Assembly: GCF_049472675.1 (NCBI RefSeq) | Contig: NZ_JAPNXM010000008.1 | Span: 1-64,000 of the forward strand | Length of the DNA stretch: 64,000 nt | Direction of reading: 5' to 3' | Origin: Deferribacter thermophilus | Lineage (GTDB): Bacteria; Chrysiogenota; Deferribacteres; Deferribacterales; Deferribacteraceae | Shown here: positions 34,945 to 44,464 of the stretch, piece after piece | Layout of the letters: every line of letters starts with the position of its first letter | How positions within the stretch are numbered: position 1 is the stretch's first letter | Program-made: the position numbers and the translations under genes | Notes under the pieces: model-generated | The model's database searches: none | Seen by the model: only the letters and a program-made list of their open reading frames with translations | What the model was told of the DNA's origin: nothing

Positions 34945-34981
34945 AAAATAGTTGTCAAATATTAACTTTTGGGAGGGGATG

Positions 34982-36385
34982 ATGTTTTCCATAATTTTAG
35001 CTGGAGGAAGTGGTACAAGGCTTTGGCCATTATCAAGGAAGAAATTTCCAAAACAGTTTTTGAGTTTGACTGATGAAGAAACCCTTTTGCAAAAAACCGC
35101 AAAAAGAAATCTTTATTATTCTGATAAAGAGGATATTGTAATTGTTACTAATAGAGATCATTCCTTTTTTGTAAAACAGCAGGTTCAGCCTATTCTTGGA
35201 GATGATCCTCATATCATCGATGAGCCTATTGGTAAAAATACTGCACCTGCTATTGCTCTGGGGATTAAATATATCCAGGAAAAGCTTCATGGCAAATTAA
35301 ATGATGCTGTATTCATATCACCTTCTGACCATATCATTAGCCCTGCTTCAGAGTTTGCTGATTATGTAAAATTGGCTGAACAGTTTGCAAAAGATGGTTA
35401 TATTGTAACTTTTGGAGTTGTTCCAACCAAACCTGAAACGGGTTATGGATATATTGAAAAAAGTAATAAAAAGCTTTTTGATGAAGATGGAAAAACTGTT
35501 TATGAGGTAAAACAGTTCCACGAAAAACCTGACCTAAATACAGCTAAAAAATATTTAGAAAGTGGGAAATTCTTTTGGAATTCTGGTATCTTCATGTTTT
35601 CCATTGAAACCTTTATCGAAGAAATAGAAAAATATGAGCCTGAAATTTATGAGCTATTTTCTAATAGTTTCGAAACGATGAAAAAAGATTTTCATAAAAT
35701 GCCAGAAATTTCCATTGACTATGCCATAATGGAAAAATCTAAAAAAGTAGTAGTTATCCCTATAAACATTACCTGGTCAGATATTGGCTCATGGGATAGT
35801 GTGTATGAGGTATTACCAAAAGATGAAAACAATAATGTTATAAAAGGGAATGTTGTATCTAAAAATAGTAAAAATAGTTTAATACTTGGTTCAAAAAGAT
35901 TGCTTTGCACAGTTGGTGTTGATGACCTTATTATAGCAGATACTGATGATGCTATTTTAATTGCAAAAAAAGGTTATTCTCAGCAAGTAAAGGATATCGT
36001 TGAGCTTTTGAAAAAAGAGGAAAGAGAAGAAGCAGAAGTTCATAGAACGGTTTACAGACCTTGGGGAAGTTTTACTGTGTTGAATGAAGGGAAAAATTAC
36101 AAAGTCAAAAAGATAGTTGTAAATCCAGGTCAAAAATTAAGTCTTCAGCTTCATTACCATAGGGCTGAGCACTGGATAGGTGTAAAGGGCACAGCTAAAG
36201 TTCAGATTGGTGAGGATACTGTATATCTCAGTGAAAACGAAAAGGTATACATTCCAAAAGCTACAAAGCATAGAATAGAAAATCCAGGTAAAATCCCTTT
36301 TGAATTTATAGAGGTACAAGTAGGCGAATATGTGGGAGAAGATGATATAGTAAGATTTGAAGATATGTACGGTAGAGTAAAATGA
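34982..36385 (+). CDS. manC: Mannose-1-phosphate guanylyltransferase / mannose-6-phosphate isomerase
   Basis: Makes GDP-mannose from mannose-1-phosphate and GTP. The N-terminal nucleotidyltransferase has LAGGSGTRLWPLSRKKFPKQ (about residues 6-25), and the C-terminal cupin (about 350-460: RPWGSFTVL, QLHYHRAEHW) is the phosphomannose isomerase type II domain. The 467-residue length is normal for the bifunctional form. GGAGG at 34972-34976 fits the second of two adjacent ATGs, chosen here. It heads a four-gene operon with two glycosyltransferases, which may use GDP-mannose, and a pseudokinase-FapA protein. Confidence 0.95.
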   Translation: MFSIILAGGSGTRLWPLSRKKFPKQFLSLTDEETLLQKTAKRNLYYSDKEDIVIVTNRDHSFFVKQQVQPILGDDPHIIDEPIGKNTAPAIALGIKYIQEKLHGKLNDAVFISPSDHIISPASEFADYVKLAEQFAKDGYIVTFGVVPTKPETGYGYIEKSNKKLFDEDGKTVYEVKQFHEKPDLNTAKKYLESGKFFWNSGIFMFSIETFIEEIEKYEPEIYELFSNSFETMKKDFHKMPEISIDYAIMEKSKKVVVIPINITWSDIGSWDSVYEVLPKDENNNVIKGNVVSKNSKNSLILGSKRLLCTVGVDDLIIADTDDAILIAKKGYSQQVKDIVELLKKEEREEAEVHRTVYRPWGSFTVLNEGKNYKVKKIVVNPGQKLSLQLHYHRAEHWIGVKGTAKVQIGEDTVYLSENEKVYIPKATKHRIENPGKIPFEFIEVQVGEYVGEDDIVRFEDMYGRVK

Positions 36386-37650
36386 AAAAAATTAAAAATA
36401 TAGGTTTTGTTTCCACACGCATTGCAGGTACTGATGGTGTTTCATTAGAAATTGAAAAATGGGCGCATGTTTTAGAGCGTAACAATTACAACTGTTTCTA
36501 TTTTGCTGGTGAATGTGATAGAGATCCAAATGTATCTTTTATAGCACCTTTAGCACACTTTCAGCATCCAGAAATAAAAGAATTAAACAGTAAGCTATTT
36601 GGAACAAGGAAAAGAGACCATGAAACATCACTTAAAGTTTCAGAATTGAAAGAATATTTAAAGATTAGATTGTATGATTTTGTAAATAAATACGATATTC
36701 ATCTACTTATAACTGAAAATGCGTTAACTATCCCTATGAATATCCCTTTAGGATTGGCATTAACTGAATTTATTGCAGAAACTTGCTTTCCAACAATTGC
36801 TCATCATCACGATTTTTATTGGGAAAGGGATAGATTTCTTGTTAATGCAGCAAAAGATTATTTAGATAGAGGATTCCCCCCTGATTTAAAATCGATAACA
36901 CATGTAGTAATAAACAGCATAGCGTCAGAGCAGCTAAGCCTTAGAAAAGGGATATCTAATTTTGTTATACCAAATGTTTACAATTTTGCAGAACCTCCTA
37001 AACCTATTGACCCCAAAATTTGCTCTGAAATTCGTCAAATTGCTGGTTTAAGAGAAGATGACCTCTTTGTATTACAGCCAACAAGAATTGTTCCAAGAAA
37101 GTGGATAGAAAGAGCTGTAGAAATTGTTTATATGATGAAATTGAAAAATCCTAAATTAATAATTTCTCATGCATCAGGAGATGAAGGTGATATTTATTAT
37201 GAGAGAGTAAAAAACTATGCAAAACTTTTAGGAGTAGAAATAGTTGGAATAGATGATTATATCGGCACTGAAAGGTGTAGGGAAGTTGGTAAGAAAAAAT
37301 ACACAATCGGTGATATTTATCAATGTGCTGATATCATAACATACCCTTCTGGTTATGAAGGATTTGGAAATGCCTTTTTAGAAACAATTTATTTTAAAAA
37401 GCCAATAATTGTAAATAGATACTCTATTTTTATAACTGATATTGAACCATTTGGGTTTGATGTTTTCAAATTTGATGGTTTTGTGACAGAAAAGATAGTT
37501 GATGAAGCTCTAAAAGTTCTTTCTGATAAGCATCGATTAAATGAGATGGTTGAAAAAAACTACAATATTGCATTGAAACATTTCTCCTATGAAGTTTTGG
37601 AAAGAAAGCTACTTAACATTATAAAAATAGTTGAGAGTGAGTGCATATAA
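36382..37650 (+). CDS. GT4-family glycosyltransferase
   Basis: A 422-residue cytoplasmic GT-B glycosyltransferase. It has a distinctive N-terminal motif AHHHDFYWERDRF (about residue 138), VLQPTRIVPRKWIERA at the start of the C-terminal nucleotide-sugar domain, and YPSGYEGFGNAFLE, which carries the family's E(x7)E donor-binding motif. Some relatives with this motif act on sugar-glycerate or sucrose-like acceptors, but the acceptor here is unknown. It overlaps manC by 4 bases, so GDP-mannose is the probable donor. Confidence 0.85.
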   Translation: MKKIKNIGFVSTRIAGTDGVSLEIEKWAHVLERNNYNCFYFAGECDRDPNVSFIAPLAHFQHPEIKELNSKLFGTRKRDHETSLKVSELKEYLKIRLYDFVNKYDIHLLITENALTIPMNIPLGLALTEFIAETCFPTIAHHHDFYWERDRFLVNAAKDYLDRGFPPDLKSITHVVINSIASEQLSLRKGISNFVIPNVYNFAEPPKPIDPKICSEIRQIAGLREDDLFVLQPTRIVPRKWIERAVEIVYMMKLKNPKLIISHASGDEGDIYYERVKNYAKLLGVEIVGIDDYIGTERCREVGKKKYTIGDIYQCADIITYPSGYEGFGNAFLETIYFKKPIIVNRYSIFITDIEPFGFDVFKFDGFVTEKIVDEALKVLSDKHRLNEMVEKNYNIALKHFSYEVLERKLLNIIKIVESECI

Positions 37651-38894
37651 TGAAATATAATATTGCCATACTACATTATTCTGCCCCTCCAGTTGTTGGT
37701 GGTGTTGAAGAAGTTATAAAGCAGCAAGCTCTTCTTTTTAGGCGAAACTTATTAAATGTGAAAATTATTGCTGGCAAAGGTGCTCAGTTTGAAAATTATA
37801 TCCCTGTTGTTATTAATCCATTGTTACTTTCAAACAATGATGAAGTAAATGATGCAATAAATTTATTACGACAAAAAAATGATATGTCAGGAATTAACAG
37901 TTTAAAAGAAAGAATAAAAATTTTTCTAAAAAATGAATTGCAAAATTTTGATATCTTGATTGTGCATAATATTTTAAACATGAGATACAATTTACCAGCT
38001 GCAATGGCGGTTCATGAAATTGCTGATGAAATGGATATAAAGGTTATAAATTGGGCGCACGATTCATTATATTTTTATGAAGATTATGACAAAATTTATG
38101 ATACCCCGCCTTTTGACATATTAAAAAGATATAACCCCAAAATAAATTATGTCACAATCACAGAGAGCAGACGGGAATTATTTGCAAAATTGATGAATGT
38201 AGATAAGGATAAAATATTTGTTGTTAAAAATGGTATCGATCCTATTACTTTTTTTAGATTGGATATAAACACAGTAAAAATTATCAACAATGAAGACTTA
38301 TACAATCAAGATATTATTTTGGTTCAACCATCCAGACTTCATCCTAGAAAAAATATAGAGCTAACCATAAAAGTTGTAAAAGCATTAACTGATAAGGGGG
38401 TAAAAGCAAAAGCTCTAATTACAGGAGCTTTTGATCCTCATGAAAAAAATACTGTAAATTATTTTAACAAACTAAACACTTTGATAGATGAGTTAAATAT
38501 AAGAGAACATGCTATTCTTTTAGCAAGATATACTCTCCCATCAGGTGAAGTTATAGAAAGTGATAGGGTTAAGATAAGGGATTTGTATCATATTGCTGAT
38601 ATGCTCTTTTTGCCAAGTATTCAAGAAGGGTTTGGTATCCCTTTATTAGAGGCTGGAATGCTTAAAATACCAATAGTTTGCTCTGATATTCCACCTTTTA
38701 GAGAAATCGCAAATAATTATGCCACTTTTTTTAAATTAGATGAAGATGTAGACTCTATTGCTGACAAGGTAATAAAAGTTTCTGAAAGCACTAAAACAAC
38801 AAGGTTTTTTAGGAAAACTTTAAGAGACTATAGCTGGGATAATATTTTCAAAAAATCGATTTTACCTTTATTCAATAAAATTTATGACTACTGA
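37650..38894 (+). CDS. GT4-family glycosyltransferase
   Basis: A 414-residue GT-B glycosyltransferase, different in sequence from the upstream one. Markers: HYSAPPVVGGVEEVIKQQ at the N-terminus, NWAHDSLYFYEDYD, LVQPSRLHPRKNIELTIK and LPSIQEGFGIPLLEAG with the E(x7)E motif. The ATG overlaps the previous stop by 1 base (TAATG), so I reject an in-frame GTG three codons upstream. It probably adds the second sugar to the product of the upstream enzyme. Confidence 0.85.
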   Translation: MKYNIAILHYSAPPVVGGVEEVIKQQALLFRRNLLNVKIIAGKGAQFENYIPVVINPLLLSNNDEVNDAINLLRQKNDMSGINSLKERIKIFLKNELQNFDILIVHNILNMRYNLPAAMAVHEIADEMDIKVINWAHDSLYFYEDYDKIYDTPPFDILKRYNPKINYVTITESRRELFAKLMNVDKDKIFVVKNGIDPITFFRLDINTVKIINNEDLYNQDIILVQPSRLHPRKNIELTIKVVKALTDKGVKAKALITGAFDPHEKNTVNYFNKLNTLIDELNIREHAILLARYTLPSGEVIESDRVKIRDLYHIADMLFLPSIQEGFGIPLLEAGMLKIPIVCSDIPPFREIANNYATFFKLDEDVDSIADKVIKVSESTKTTRFFRKTLRDYSWDNIFKKSILPLFNKIYDY

Positions 38895-41283
38895 TTTTTT
38901 TGATAGATATGAAAAAAAGAATTTCTTAGCAGTCACCCCTTCTGGCAATGCTTTTCTTGCTGAAGATAAACATTTTCAGAGAAAAGTTATTCTAAAGGAA
39001 ATTCCAAAAACTGATGCAAATATAAAAAAGCGGTTTGAAAATATTATAAAAACAGCAGGACAAATAATACATCCATCCGTTTTGACAATTATGGATTTTG
39101 CTGAGAATGAAAACAATTATTACCTTATACAAGAATTTATAGACTTAGAGTACGATTCTTTTAGTTTAAACAAAATAGCCTCACTAGATATTAACCAAAA
39201 AATAGAAATTATTTTAGATATCATTGATGCATTACAGTTTGCATACGAAAGTAATATAATACACAAAAATTTATATTTAGATTCTATTTATTTGACAAAA
39301 AATCTAAAAGTGAAAATTGACAATTTTGGTATTGATAGAGTTGTGACAAAAAATAATCTAATATCTGAGTTAGGACTTAGCACTTCTCCTCCACCATTTA
39401 TCCCACCAGAAAAAATTGCAGGGAAGCATTCCACTTATAAATCAGATATATTTCAGTTAGGATGTATAATTTTTACTCTATTTACAACAATTTATCCATT
39501 TGGAGAAAAAATTTCTGAAAATACATTGTTAAATATAAAGAAATTAAATTATCCCCATTTGAGCCTATTTTCCAATGTACCTGACAATATTAAAGAAGCA
39601 ATTAAGCAGTGCTTAAAACTAGATCCAAATCAAAGGATAAATAATTATCAGCAGCTCATTGAAATAATAAAAGATTTTGATAAAAAACAGATAACTGTTT
39701 CAGAGGAGCCTTTTAACATCATCGAGCTTGATAAAAAACTTTATTTAGTTGTTAACGATCCTAAAATTTCTAAAGAAAAAATATTAGAAGTTCTTATTGA
39801 TGAAGGTTATTTAGTAGATGAAAACAAAGTTGATGAAGCTATAAAATTCTCAAAAGGGAATGCTTATTTAATATCAGAAAGAGTAGAAAAGTTTGATTTA
39901 TCAAGATTTAAAGATATCACTCTTACAGTGTCTCAAGATAGATTGGAAGCATACCTATCTTTACCAAAATACCATAACCTGACTAAAAACGATATCATAT
40001 ATTTTTTAAAAAAGAATCATATCAATTATGGGATTAATGAGGAAAATATAGAAAAAATATTAAAAAATCCATCACTAAATATTCCTGTATCGGTTGGTAA
40101 AAAACCAATTAATGGTACAGATGCTTATCTAATATACTTTTTTGAAAAGGATAATATATATAAACCAAAAATTTTAGATAATGATAATGTGGATTTCAAA
40201 GAGATAAACTTTATTCAACCCGTCAAAAAGAACGATGTGCTGTGTGTTAAAATCCCTTATACAGAAGGGATTGATGGTATAGATGTATATGGAAGACCAA
40301 TAAAAGCAAAACCAGGTAAAGATGTTAAACTCCCAGTTGGTAAAAATACTTATGTAAGTTCTGATGGTTTAAAACTTATTTCCACTGTAGATGGGCAAAT
40401 TACATACAACGGCAATCAAGTAAATGTGATAGAAGTTATAATTATTAATAGCAATGTGGATTATTCTGTTGGAAATATAAATTATCATGGGGATGTTATT
40501 ATAAATGGGGATGTCTTGAGTGGTTTTGACATTAATGCTGGCGGAGATATCAAAATAAGAGGTATCGTGGAAGGGTGTAAAATAATCTCTGAAAATGGCT
40601 CTATAGTTATAAATGGAGGGGTTTTTGGAAAAGATAAAGCAGTTATTAAAGCTTTAAAAAAAATAATTACGGAGTTTATACAAGATGCTGAAGTTTTTTG
40701 TGAACAGGATATAGAAGTATTAGATTATGTAAGAAATAGTAAAATAGTGTGCAACGGCTATTTCAAATGTATAAGAAAAACTGGGACTGTCCACACATGT
40801 AGTATTACAGCCTCAGATTTTATCGAAGTAAATATAGCAGGCACAATCCCCTACACCAAAACACAACTAAAAATTATCCCATTAAACAAAACATTAATCA
40901 AACAAAAATTAAATAGCAACAAAGAGGCTCAAAATAAAATCAATAATTCACTATCTTATGTAAAGGAAATTATCAAAAAAATAATTTTAAAATATGGGAA
41001 TATAGAAGATGCTGTTATGGATAAAGAGTATCAACTAAATATCGAAAGACTAAAACAGCTGGAACAAAAACTAAAACACATTTTAGTAAAAGAAGAAATA
41101 TTAAATAATCTCTATGAAAGAAGTGTTAATCATAGCCCATTTATAAAAATAAATAAAACATTATATTCTGATGTCATACTAAAAATAGGTAACTACTCTT
41201 ATACAAGCCATAAAGATTATTTTAATCAAATTTTAATAAAAATAGAAGAAGGGGATATACAAATAATTGGAGGTGATTTGTAA
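38884..41283 (+). CDS. Pseudokinase - FapA/DUF342 fusion protein
   Basis: A 799-residue cytoplasmic protein. Residues 1-265 have a Ser/Thr kinase fold: Lys38 in VILKEI, PPE (174-176), the SDIFQLG helix with Asp188, and LDPNQR with Arg251. Catalytic residues are lost: HRD is HKN (127-129), the catalytic-loop Lys is Tyr131, its Asn is Ser134, DFG is NFG (147-149) and the glycine loop is degenerate. Residues about 345-650 are FapA/DUF342 (YGRPIKAKPGKDV at 469-481, then a glycine-rich beta-helix), followed by a coiled coil (about 670-760). No membrane segment is seen. It overlaps the upstream glycosyltransferase by 11 bases. Function unknown; a scaffold or regulator of the glycan pathway is an inference. 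Confidence 0.85.
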   Translation: MTTDFFDRYEKKNFLAVTPSGNAFLAEDKHFQRKVILKEIPKTDANIKKRFENIIKTAGQIIHPSVLTIMDFAENENNYYLIQEFIDLEYDSFSLNKIASLDINQKIEIILDIIDALQFAYESNIIHKNLYLDSIYLTKNLKVKIDNFGIDRVVTKNNLISELGLSTSPPPFIPPEKIAGKHSTYKSDIFQLGCIIFTLFTTIYPFGEKISENTLLNIKKLNYPHLSLFSNVPDNIKEAIKQCLKLDPNQRINNYQQLIEIIKDFDKKQITVSEEPFNIIELDKKLYLVVNDPKISKEKILEVLIDEGYLVDENKVDEAIKFSKGNAYLISERVEKFDLSRFKDITLTVSQDRLEAYLSLPKYHNLTKNDIIYFLKKNHINYGINEENIEKILKNPSLNIPVSVGKKPINGTDAYLIYFFEKDNIYKPKILDNDNVDFKEINFIQPVKKNDVLCVKIPYTEGIDGIDVYGRPIKAKPGKDVKLPVGKNTYVSSDGLKLISTVDGQITYNGNQVNVIEVIIINSNVDYSVGNINYHGDVIINGDVLSGFDINAGGDIKIRGIVEGCKIISENGSIVINGGVFGKDKAVIKALKKIITEFIQDAEVFCEQDIEVLDYVRNSKIVCNGYFKCIRKTGTVHTCSITASDFIEVNIAGTIPYTKTQLKIIPLNKTLIKQKLNSNKEAQNKINNSLSYVKEIIKKIILKYGNIEDAVMDKEYQLNIERLKQLEQKLKHILVKEEILNNLYERSVNHSPFIKINKTLYSDVILKIGNYSYTSHKDYFNQILIKIEEGDIQIIGGDL

Positions 41284-41300
41284 AAATAATTCCCATTCTT

Positions 41301-42167
41301 TTAACTACTGAAATATCTTACATATAAAAAAGATGAAATTTTGTATAGTATATATCCAGAAATCCAACCTGCAATCATGTCTACACCATAGTGGTATCCA
41401 CAATATACAGTTGCTAAGGCAAGTGAAGGTACCAAAATCAGCATAATTCTGTAAAAATAACCACCTACCCTTTTTAAGTTTAACAAACAAACAAGAGCAA
41501 TACCCACATGCGAAGAAGGGAATGCGCCACCATCTATTTCTTGTGTAAGATAAATATAATCTACAATTTTTTTAAAAAGATAACCTTCTCTAGCATAGAT
41601 ATCTACAAAAGTCCTACCACCAACAGCAGGAAAGAATATAAATATCAAGTAGTAAATGTAAAATGAAAAGCACAGAGTAAACATATAATACAAAACATTA
41701 TCTTTCTTCATTTTATAAATATAAACAAATGTTAACGGCACCATTAAATAATAAAAAGCATAGGAAAAATGAAAATATTCAGAAATTATTCTTTGAGGGA
41801 TTAATTCATAAAACCAATAAATGGGTGATTTACCAAAAAGTTTTGTATCCCAATCTAGAAGTAATTTATCAAAATAACCGTGAAAAAAAAGCTGATTAAG
41901 TCTTCCTGTCTCCTGATATATAAAAGTAAAAAACATAATAGGATAAAAATAGTGAATTAAAGTAATCAACTTATTCTTATTTCTGTCATATTTAGCAATC
42001 AAAAAAATAAAAGCCACACCTAAAAGATGTGTAAAAATATGCATATAAGCAAAACTTAAACTATTATAATGAGTTAAAACAATAAAAATAATTATTATAA
42101 TATAAGAAAGTGTCAAAAAATCGTGGGGCAAAAAGTTATAACCATTTGTTTTCTTTATACCATTCAT
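41301..42167 (-). CDS. PAP2-superfamily membrane phosphatase or transferase
   Basis: A 288-residue membrane protein with about seven hydrophobic segments. The PAP2 motifs are at the C-terminal end: GGAFPSSHVGIAL (motif 2) and YCGYHYGVDMIAGW (motif 3, with the catalytic His and Asp). An ETGRLNQ/FFPAVGGRTF arrangement is like inositol phosphorylceramide synthase-type PAP2 proteins, which transfer phospho-head groups, so the role may be lipid head-group exchange rather than simple dephosphorylation. It overlaps the epimerase gene by 32 bases. Confidence 0.8.
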   Translation of the reverse strand: MNGIKKTNGYNFLPHDFLTLSYIIIIIFIVLTHYNSLSFAYMHIFTHLLGVAFIFLIAKYDRNKNKLITLIHYFYPIMFFTFIYQETGRLNQLFFHGYFDKLLLDWDTKLFGKSPIYWFYELIPQRIISEYFHFSYAFYYLMVPLTFVYIYKMKKDNVLYYMFTLCFSFYIYYLIFIFFPAVGGRTFVDIYAREGYLFKKIVDYIYLTQEIDGGAFPSSHVGIALVCLLNLKRVGGYFYRIMLILVPSLALATVYCGYHYGVDMIAGWISGYILYKISSFLYVRYFSS

Positions 42168-43068
42168 AGGTTTCCCTTAATGCATCGCTTATTGGTGTCT
42201 CAACTGGCTCAATAAATTTCTTCAATTTTTCATTGGAACAAACCCAATCTCCAGCAACAATCTCTCTTACTTTATCTACAGAAAAAATATCCGGTTTTCT
42301 TAAAACCTTATTTTTTAGCTCATTTAGCCAAGCAACTGTAAAAGCAATCTGCTTTGGTATTTTAATAAAAGTAACCTTTTTGCTCATAATCTCTGCAATA
42401 TTTTGAATAAACCCTTTTTGAGAAATGGGATTAGTTGCAGAAACAAAAAAAATTTCACCACTTTTTGTATTACAATTAATAAGTTTTAAAATATTTTCCA
42501 CCAAGTCTTTGACATAAACATAGCTAAATAAATTATTGTTAATCAAAGGGATTATGCCATTTTTAACCATTTTGTAAGTTTTGTAAAAATCGGTATCAAA
42601 AGGTCCGAATACTGCAGGTGGTCTTATAATCAAAACATCTAATTCGTTTTTATATTGCAAAACCTTTTTTTCTGCCAATAATTTACTTTTACCATAGATA
42701 CTTACTGGGTTTGGTTTATCATCTTCATTTTTTGCAATTGGACCTGCAGCAGCCTGCGAAGAAATCAAAACAAACTTTTTAACTTTATTTTTAACAGCCA
42801 TTTCAATAAGATTTGCTGTAGCATCAACATTTATCTTGAAATAATCATCTTTGTTAATAGTCTTTGTACAACCTGCAAAATGCACTATAGTTTCTATACC
42901 ATCAGGTAGCATCAATGATTTATCTTTTGAAAAATCAAAAGATATAAAATGCTTAAAACCTATATTCTTTCTTCCCAAAGCTATAAAACTATCCTCTGAT
43001 AACAGAGAAACAAAATGTCTACCAATAAACCCAGAAGCACCTGTAACAAGTAAAATTTTATCCCCCAA
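42136..43068 (-). CDS. NAD-dependent epimerase/dehydratase (extended SDR)
   Basis: A 310-residue extended short-chain dehydrogenase with the Rossmann motif GASGFIG (residues 10-16), a VHFAGCT segment, ISSQAAAGP and the catalytic YGKSK (Tyr/Lys pair). IRPPAVFGPFDTDF follows. It could act on a nucleotide sugar or a lipid-linked substrate. The start codon is TTG directly after the stop of the upstream MBL gene, with no spacing. It is the middle gene of a leftward three-gene operon with PAP2. Confidence 0.8.
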   Translation of the reverse strand: MGDKILLVTGASGFIGRHFVSLLSEDSFIALGRKNIGFKHFISFDFSKDKSLMLPDGIETIVHFAGCTKTINKDDYFKINVDATANLIEMAVKNKVKKFVLISSQAAAGPIAKNEDDKPNPVSIYGKSKLLAEKKVLQYKNELDVLIIRPPAVFGPFDTDFYKTYKMVKNGIIPLINNNLFSYVYVKDLVENILKLINCNTKSGEIFFVSATNPISQKGFIQNIAEIMSKKVTFIKIPKQIAFTVAWLNELKNKVLRKPDIFSVDKVREIVAGDWVCSNEKLKKFIEPVETPISDALRETYEWYKENKWL

Positions 43069-43803
43069 TTAAATATTTAATGTCATCAAATCCCTTGCTT
43101 TGAATATCTTAAAATTATAATCTTTTGCATCTATATAAAACTTATCTGTTTCTGGGTAAAAATGTGAAAAGAGCAGAGTAGAGATATTACTATTTACAGC
43201 AATCTCTAACACTTCATCATAAGACATATGCACTTCAAAATCTTCACCCTTTAGTTTTCCGCACTCTGCTATCAATAAATCAGCATTGTTTACTATTTCT
43301 ATCAATCCTTCAAAATATTCAGTATCTGAAGTGTACACCAACTTTTTATCATCAAAATTTAAAACAATTCCTACAGATTCATCCGTATGCTTTGTTTTAA
43401 AAAGCTTATAACTAAAAATACCAAAATCTCTTTCTTCATTCTCAATAATATGAATCTCAATATCAGGTTCTATCCATTTTCCTAAGATATTTTTAAAAGA
43501 TTCAATATATTCTTTTAACCCTTTAAACCCAAAAATTGTAACCGGCTTATCAGAATAAGCCCTTTTATTTTTCCTTGCGAAAAGAAAATGTATTAAACCC
43601 ATAAAATGATCTGGATGTTTATGAGATACGAAGATATAATCTATCTCATCAGCCATCACACCTTTTTGTTCTAACCTTTCAAGCAAATAAAAACCACAAT
43701 CCAAAACTATTTTTTTATCATCAATTTCCAGTAGATATGATGCAGATCCCCTACCCTCATACTGCACAACACTTCCTGAGCCCAAAACTGTTAATTTTGC
43801 CAT
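43069..43803 (-). CDS. Metallo-beta-lactamase-fold hydrolase, RNase Z-like
   Basis: A 244-residue MBL-fold protein with the HxHxDH zinc motif in VSHKHPDHFMGL (about residue 60), VLGSGSVVQYEGRGSASYLL at the N-terminus, YTSDTEYFEG and LFSHFYPETD. The layout is that of the RNase Z / phosphodiesterase-like subgroup, but the long RNase Z exosite arm is not obvious, so tRNA processing is unproven. First gene of the leftward operon with the epimerase and PAP2 genes. Confidence 0.8.
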   Translation of the reverse strand: MAKLTVLGSGSVVQYEGRGSASYLLEIDDKKIVLDCGFYLLERLEQKGVMADEIDYIFVSHKHPDHFMGLIHFLFARKNKRAYSDKPVTIFGFKGLKEYIESFKNILGKWIEPDIEIHIIENEERDFGIFSYKLFKTKHTDESVGIVLNFDDKKLVYTSDTEYFEGLIEIVNNADLLIAECGKLKGEDFEVHMSYDEVLEIAVNSNISTLLFSHFYPETDKFYIDAKDYNFKIFKARDLMTLNI

Positions 43804-43901
43804 AAATCATCACCGTTTTAAATTTTATATGGAAACTACAGCCTCTGTATGATATTATTAATTATAATGGATTTTGCAACAAGAAAGTGATGGAGGTAAA
43901 G

Positions 43902-44453
43902 ATGATAGGATACATTATCTTAGGTTTAATAATACTAATTATCTTAGGTCTCATTTATTACTACAACAAATTTATAAAGCTTAAAAACCAGGTTGACGAA
44001 TCCTGGAGCGGAATTGATGTACAGCTAAAAAGGAGATACGATTTAATACCAAATTTAGTGGAAACTGTAAAAGGTTATGCAAAACATGAAAAAGAAACCT
44101 TGGAAAATGTAATAAAAGCAAGAAATATGGCCAAGAACGCCACAAATGTAGAAGAAAAAGCACAAGCAGAAAATATGCTGACAGGTGCATTAAAAACAAT
44201 TTTCGCATTGGCAGAAAATTATCCTGATTTAAAGGCAAACGAAAACTTTTTAAACCTTCAAAACACCTTAAACGAAATTGAAGATAACATTCAAAATGCC
44301 AGAAGATACTACAATGCTGTAGTAAGAGATTACAATATCTTATGTGAATCTTTCCCATCTGTAATTATTGCAAACATGTTTAACTTTAAAAAGTGTGAAT
44401 TCTTTGAAATCGAGGAAAAAGAAAAAGAAAATGTAAAAGTAAGTTTTTCTTAA
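43902..44453 (+). CDS. lemA: LemA family protein
   Basis: A 183-residue protein with one N-terminal membrane helix (about residues 3-21) and a helical-bundle domain. Family signatures: FIKLKNQVDESWSGIDVQLKRRYDLIPNLVETVKGYAKHEKET and the C-terminal ARRYYNAVVRDYN and FPSVIIANMF. LemA proteins are membrane-associated; their role is uncertain, with links to envelope stress. GGAGG at 43892-43896 fixes the third ATG/GTG as start. It precedes the DUF2207 gene by 11 bp, a frequent pairing. Confidence 0.95.
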   Translation: MIGYIILGLIILIILGLIYYYNKFIKLKNQVDESWSGIDVQLKRRYDLIPNLVETVKGYAKHEKETLENVIKARNMAKNATNVEEKAQAENMLTGALKTIFALAENYPDLKANENFLNLQNTLNEIEDNIQNARRYYNAVVRDYNILCESFPSVIIANMFNFKKCEFFEIEEKEKENVKVSFS

Positions 44454-44464
44454 AAAGGGTTGAA

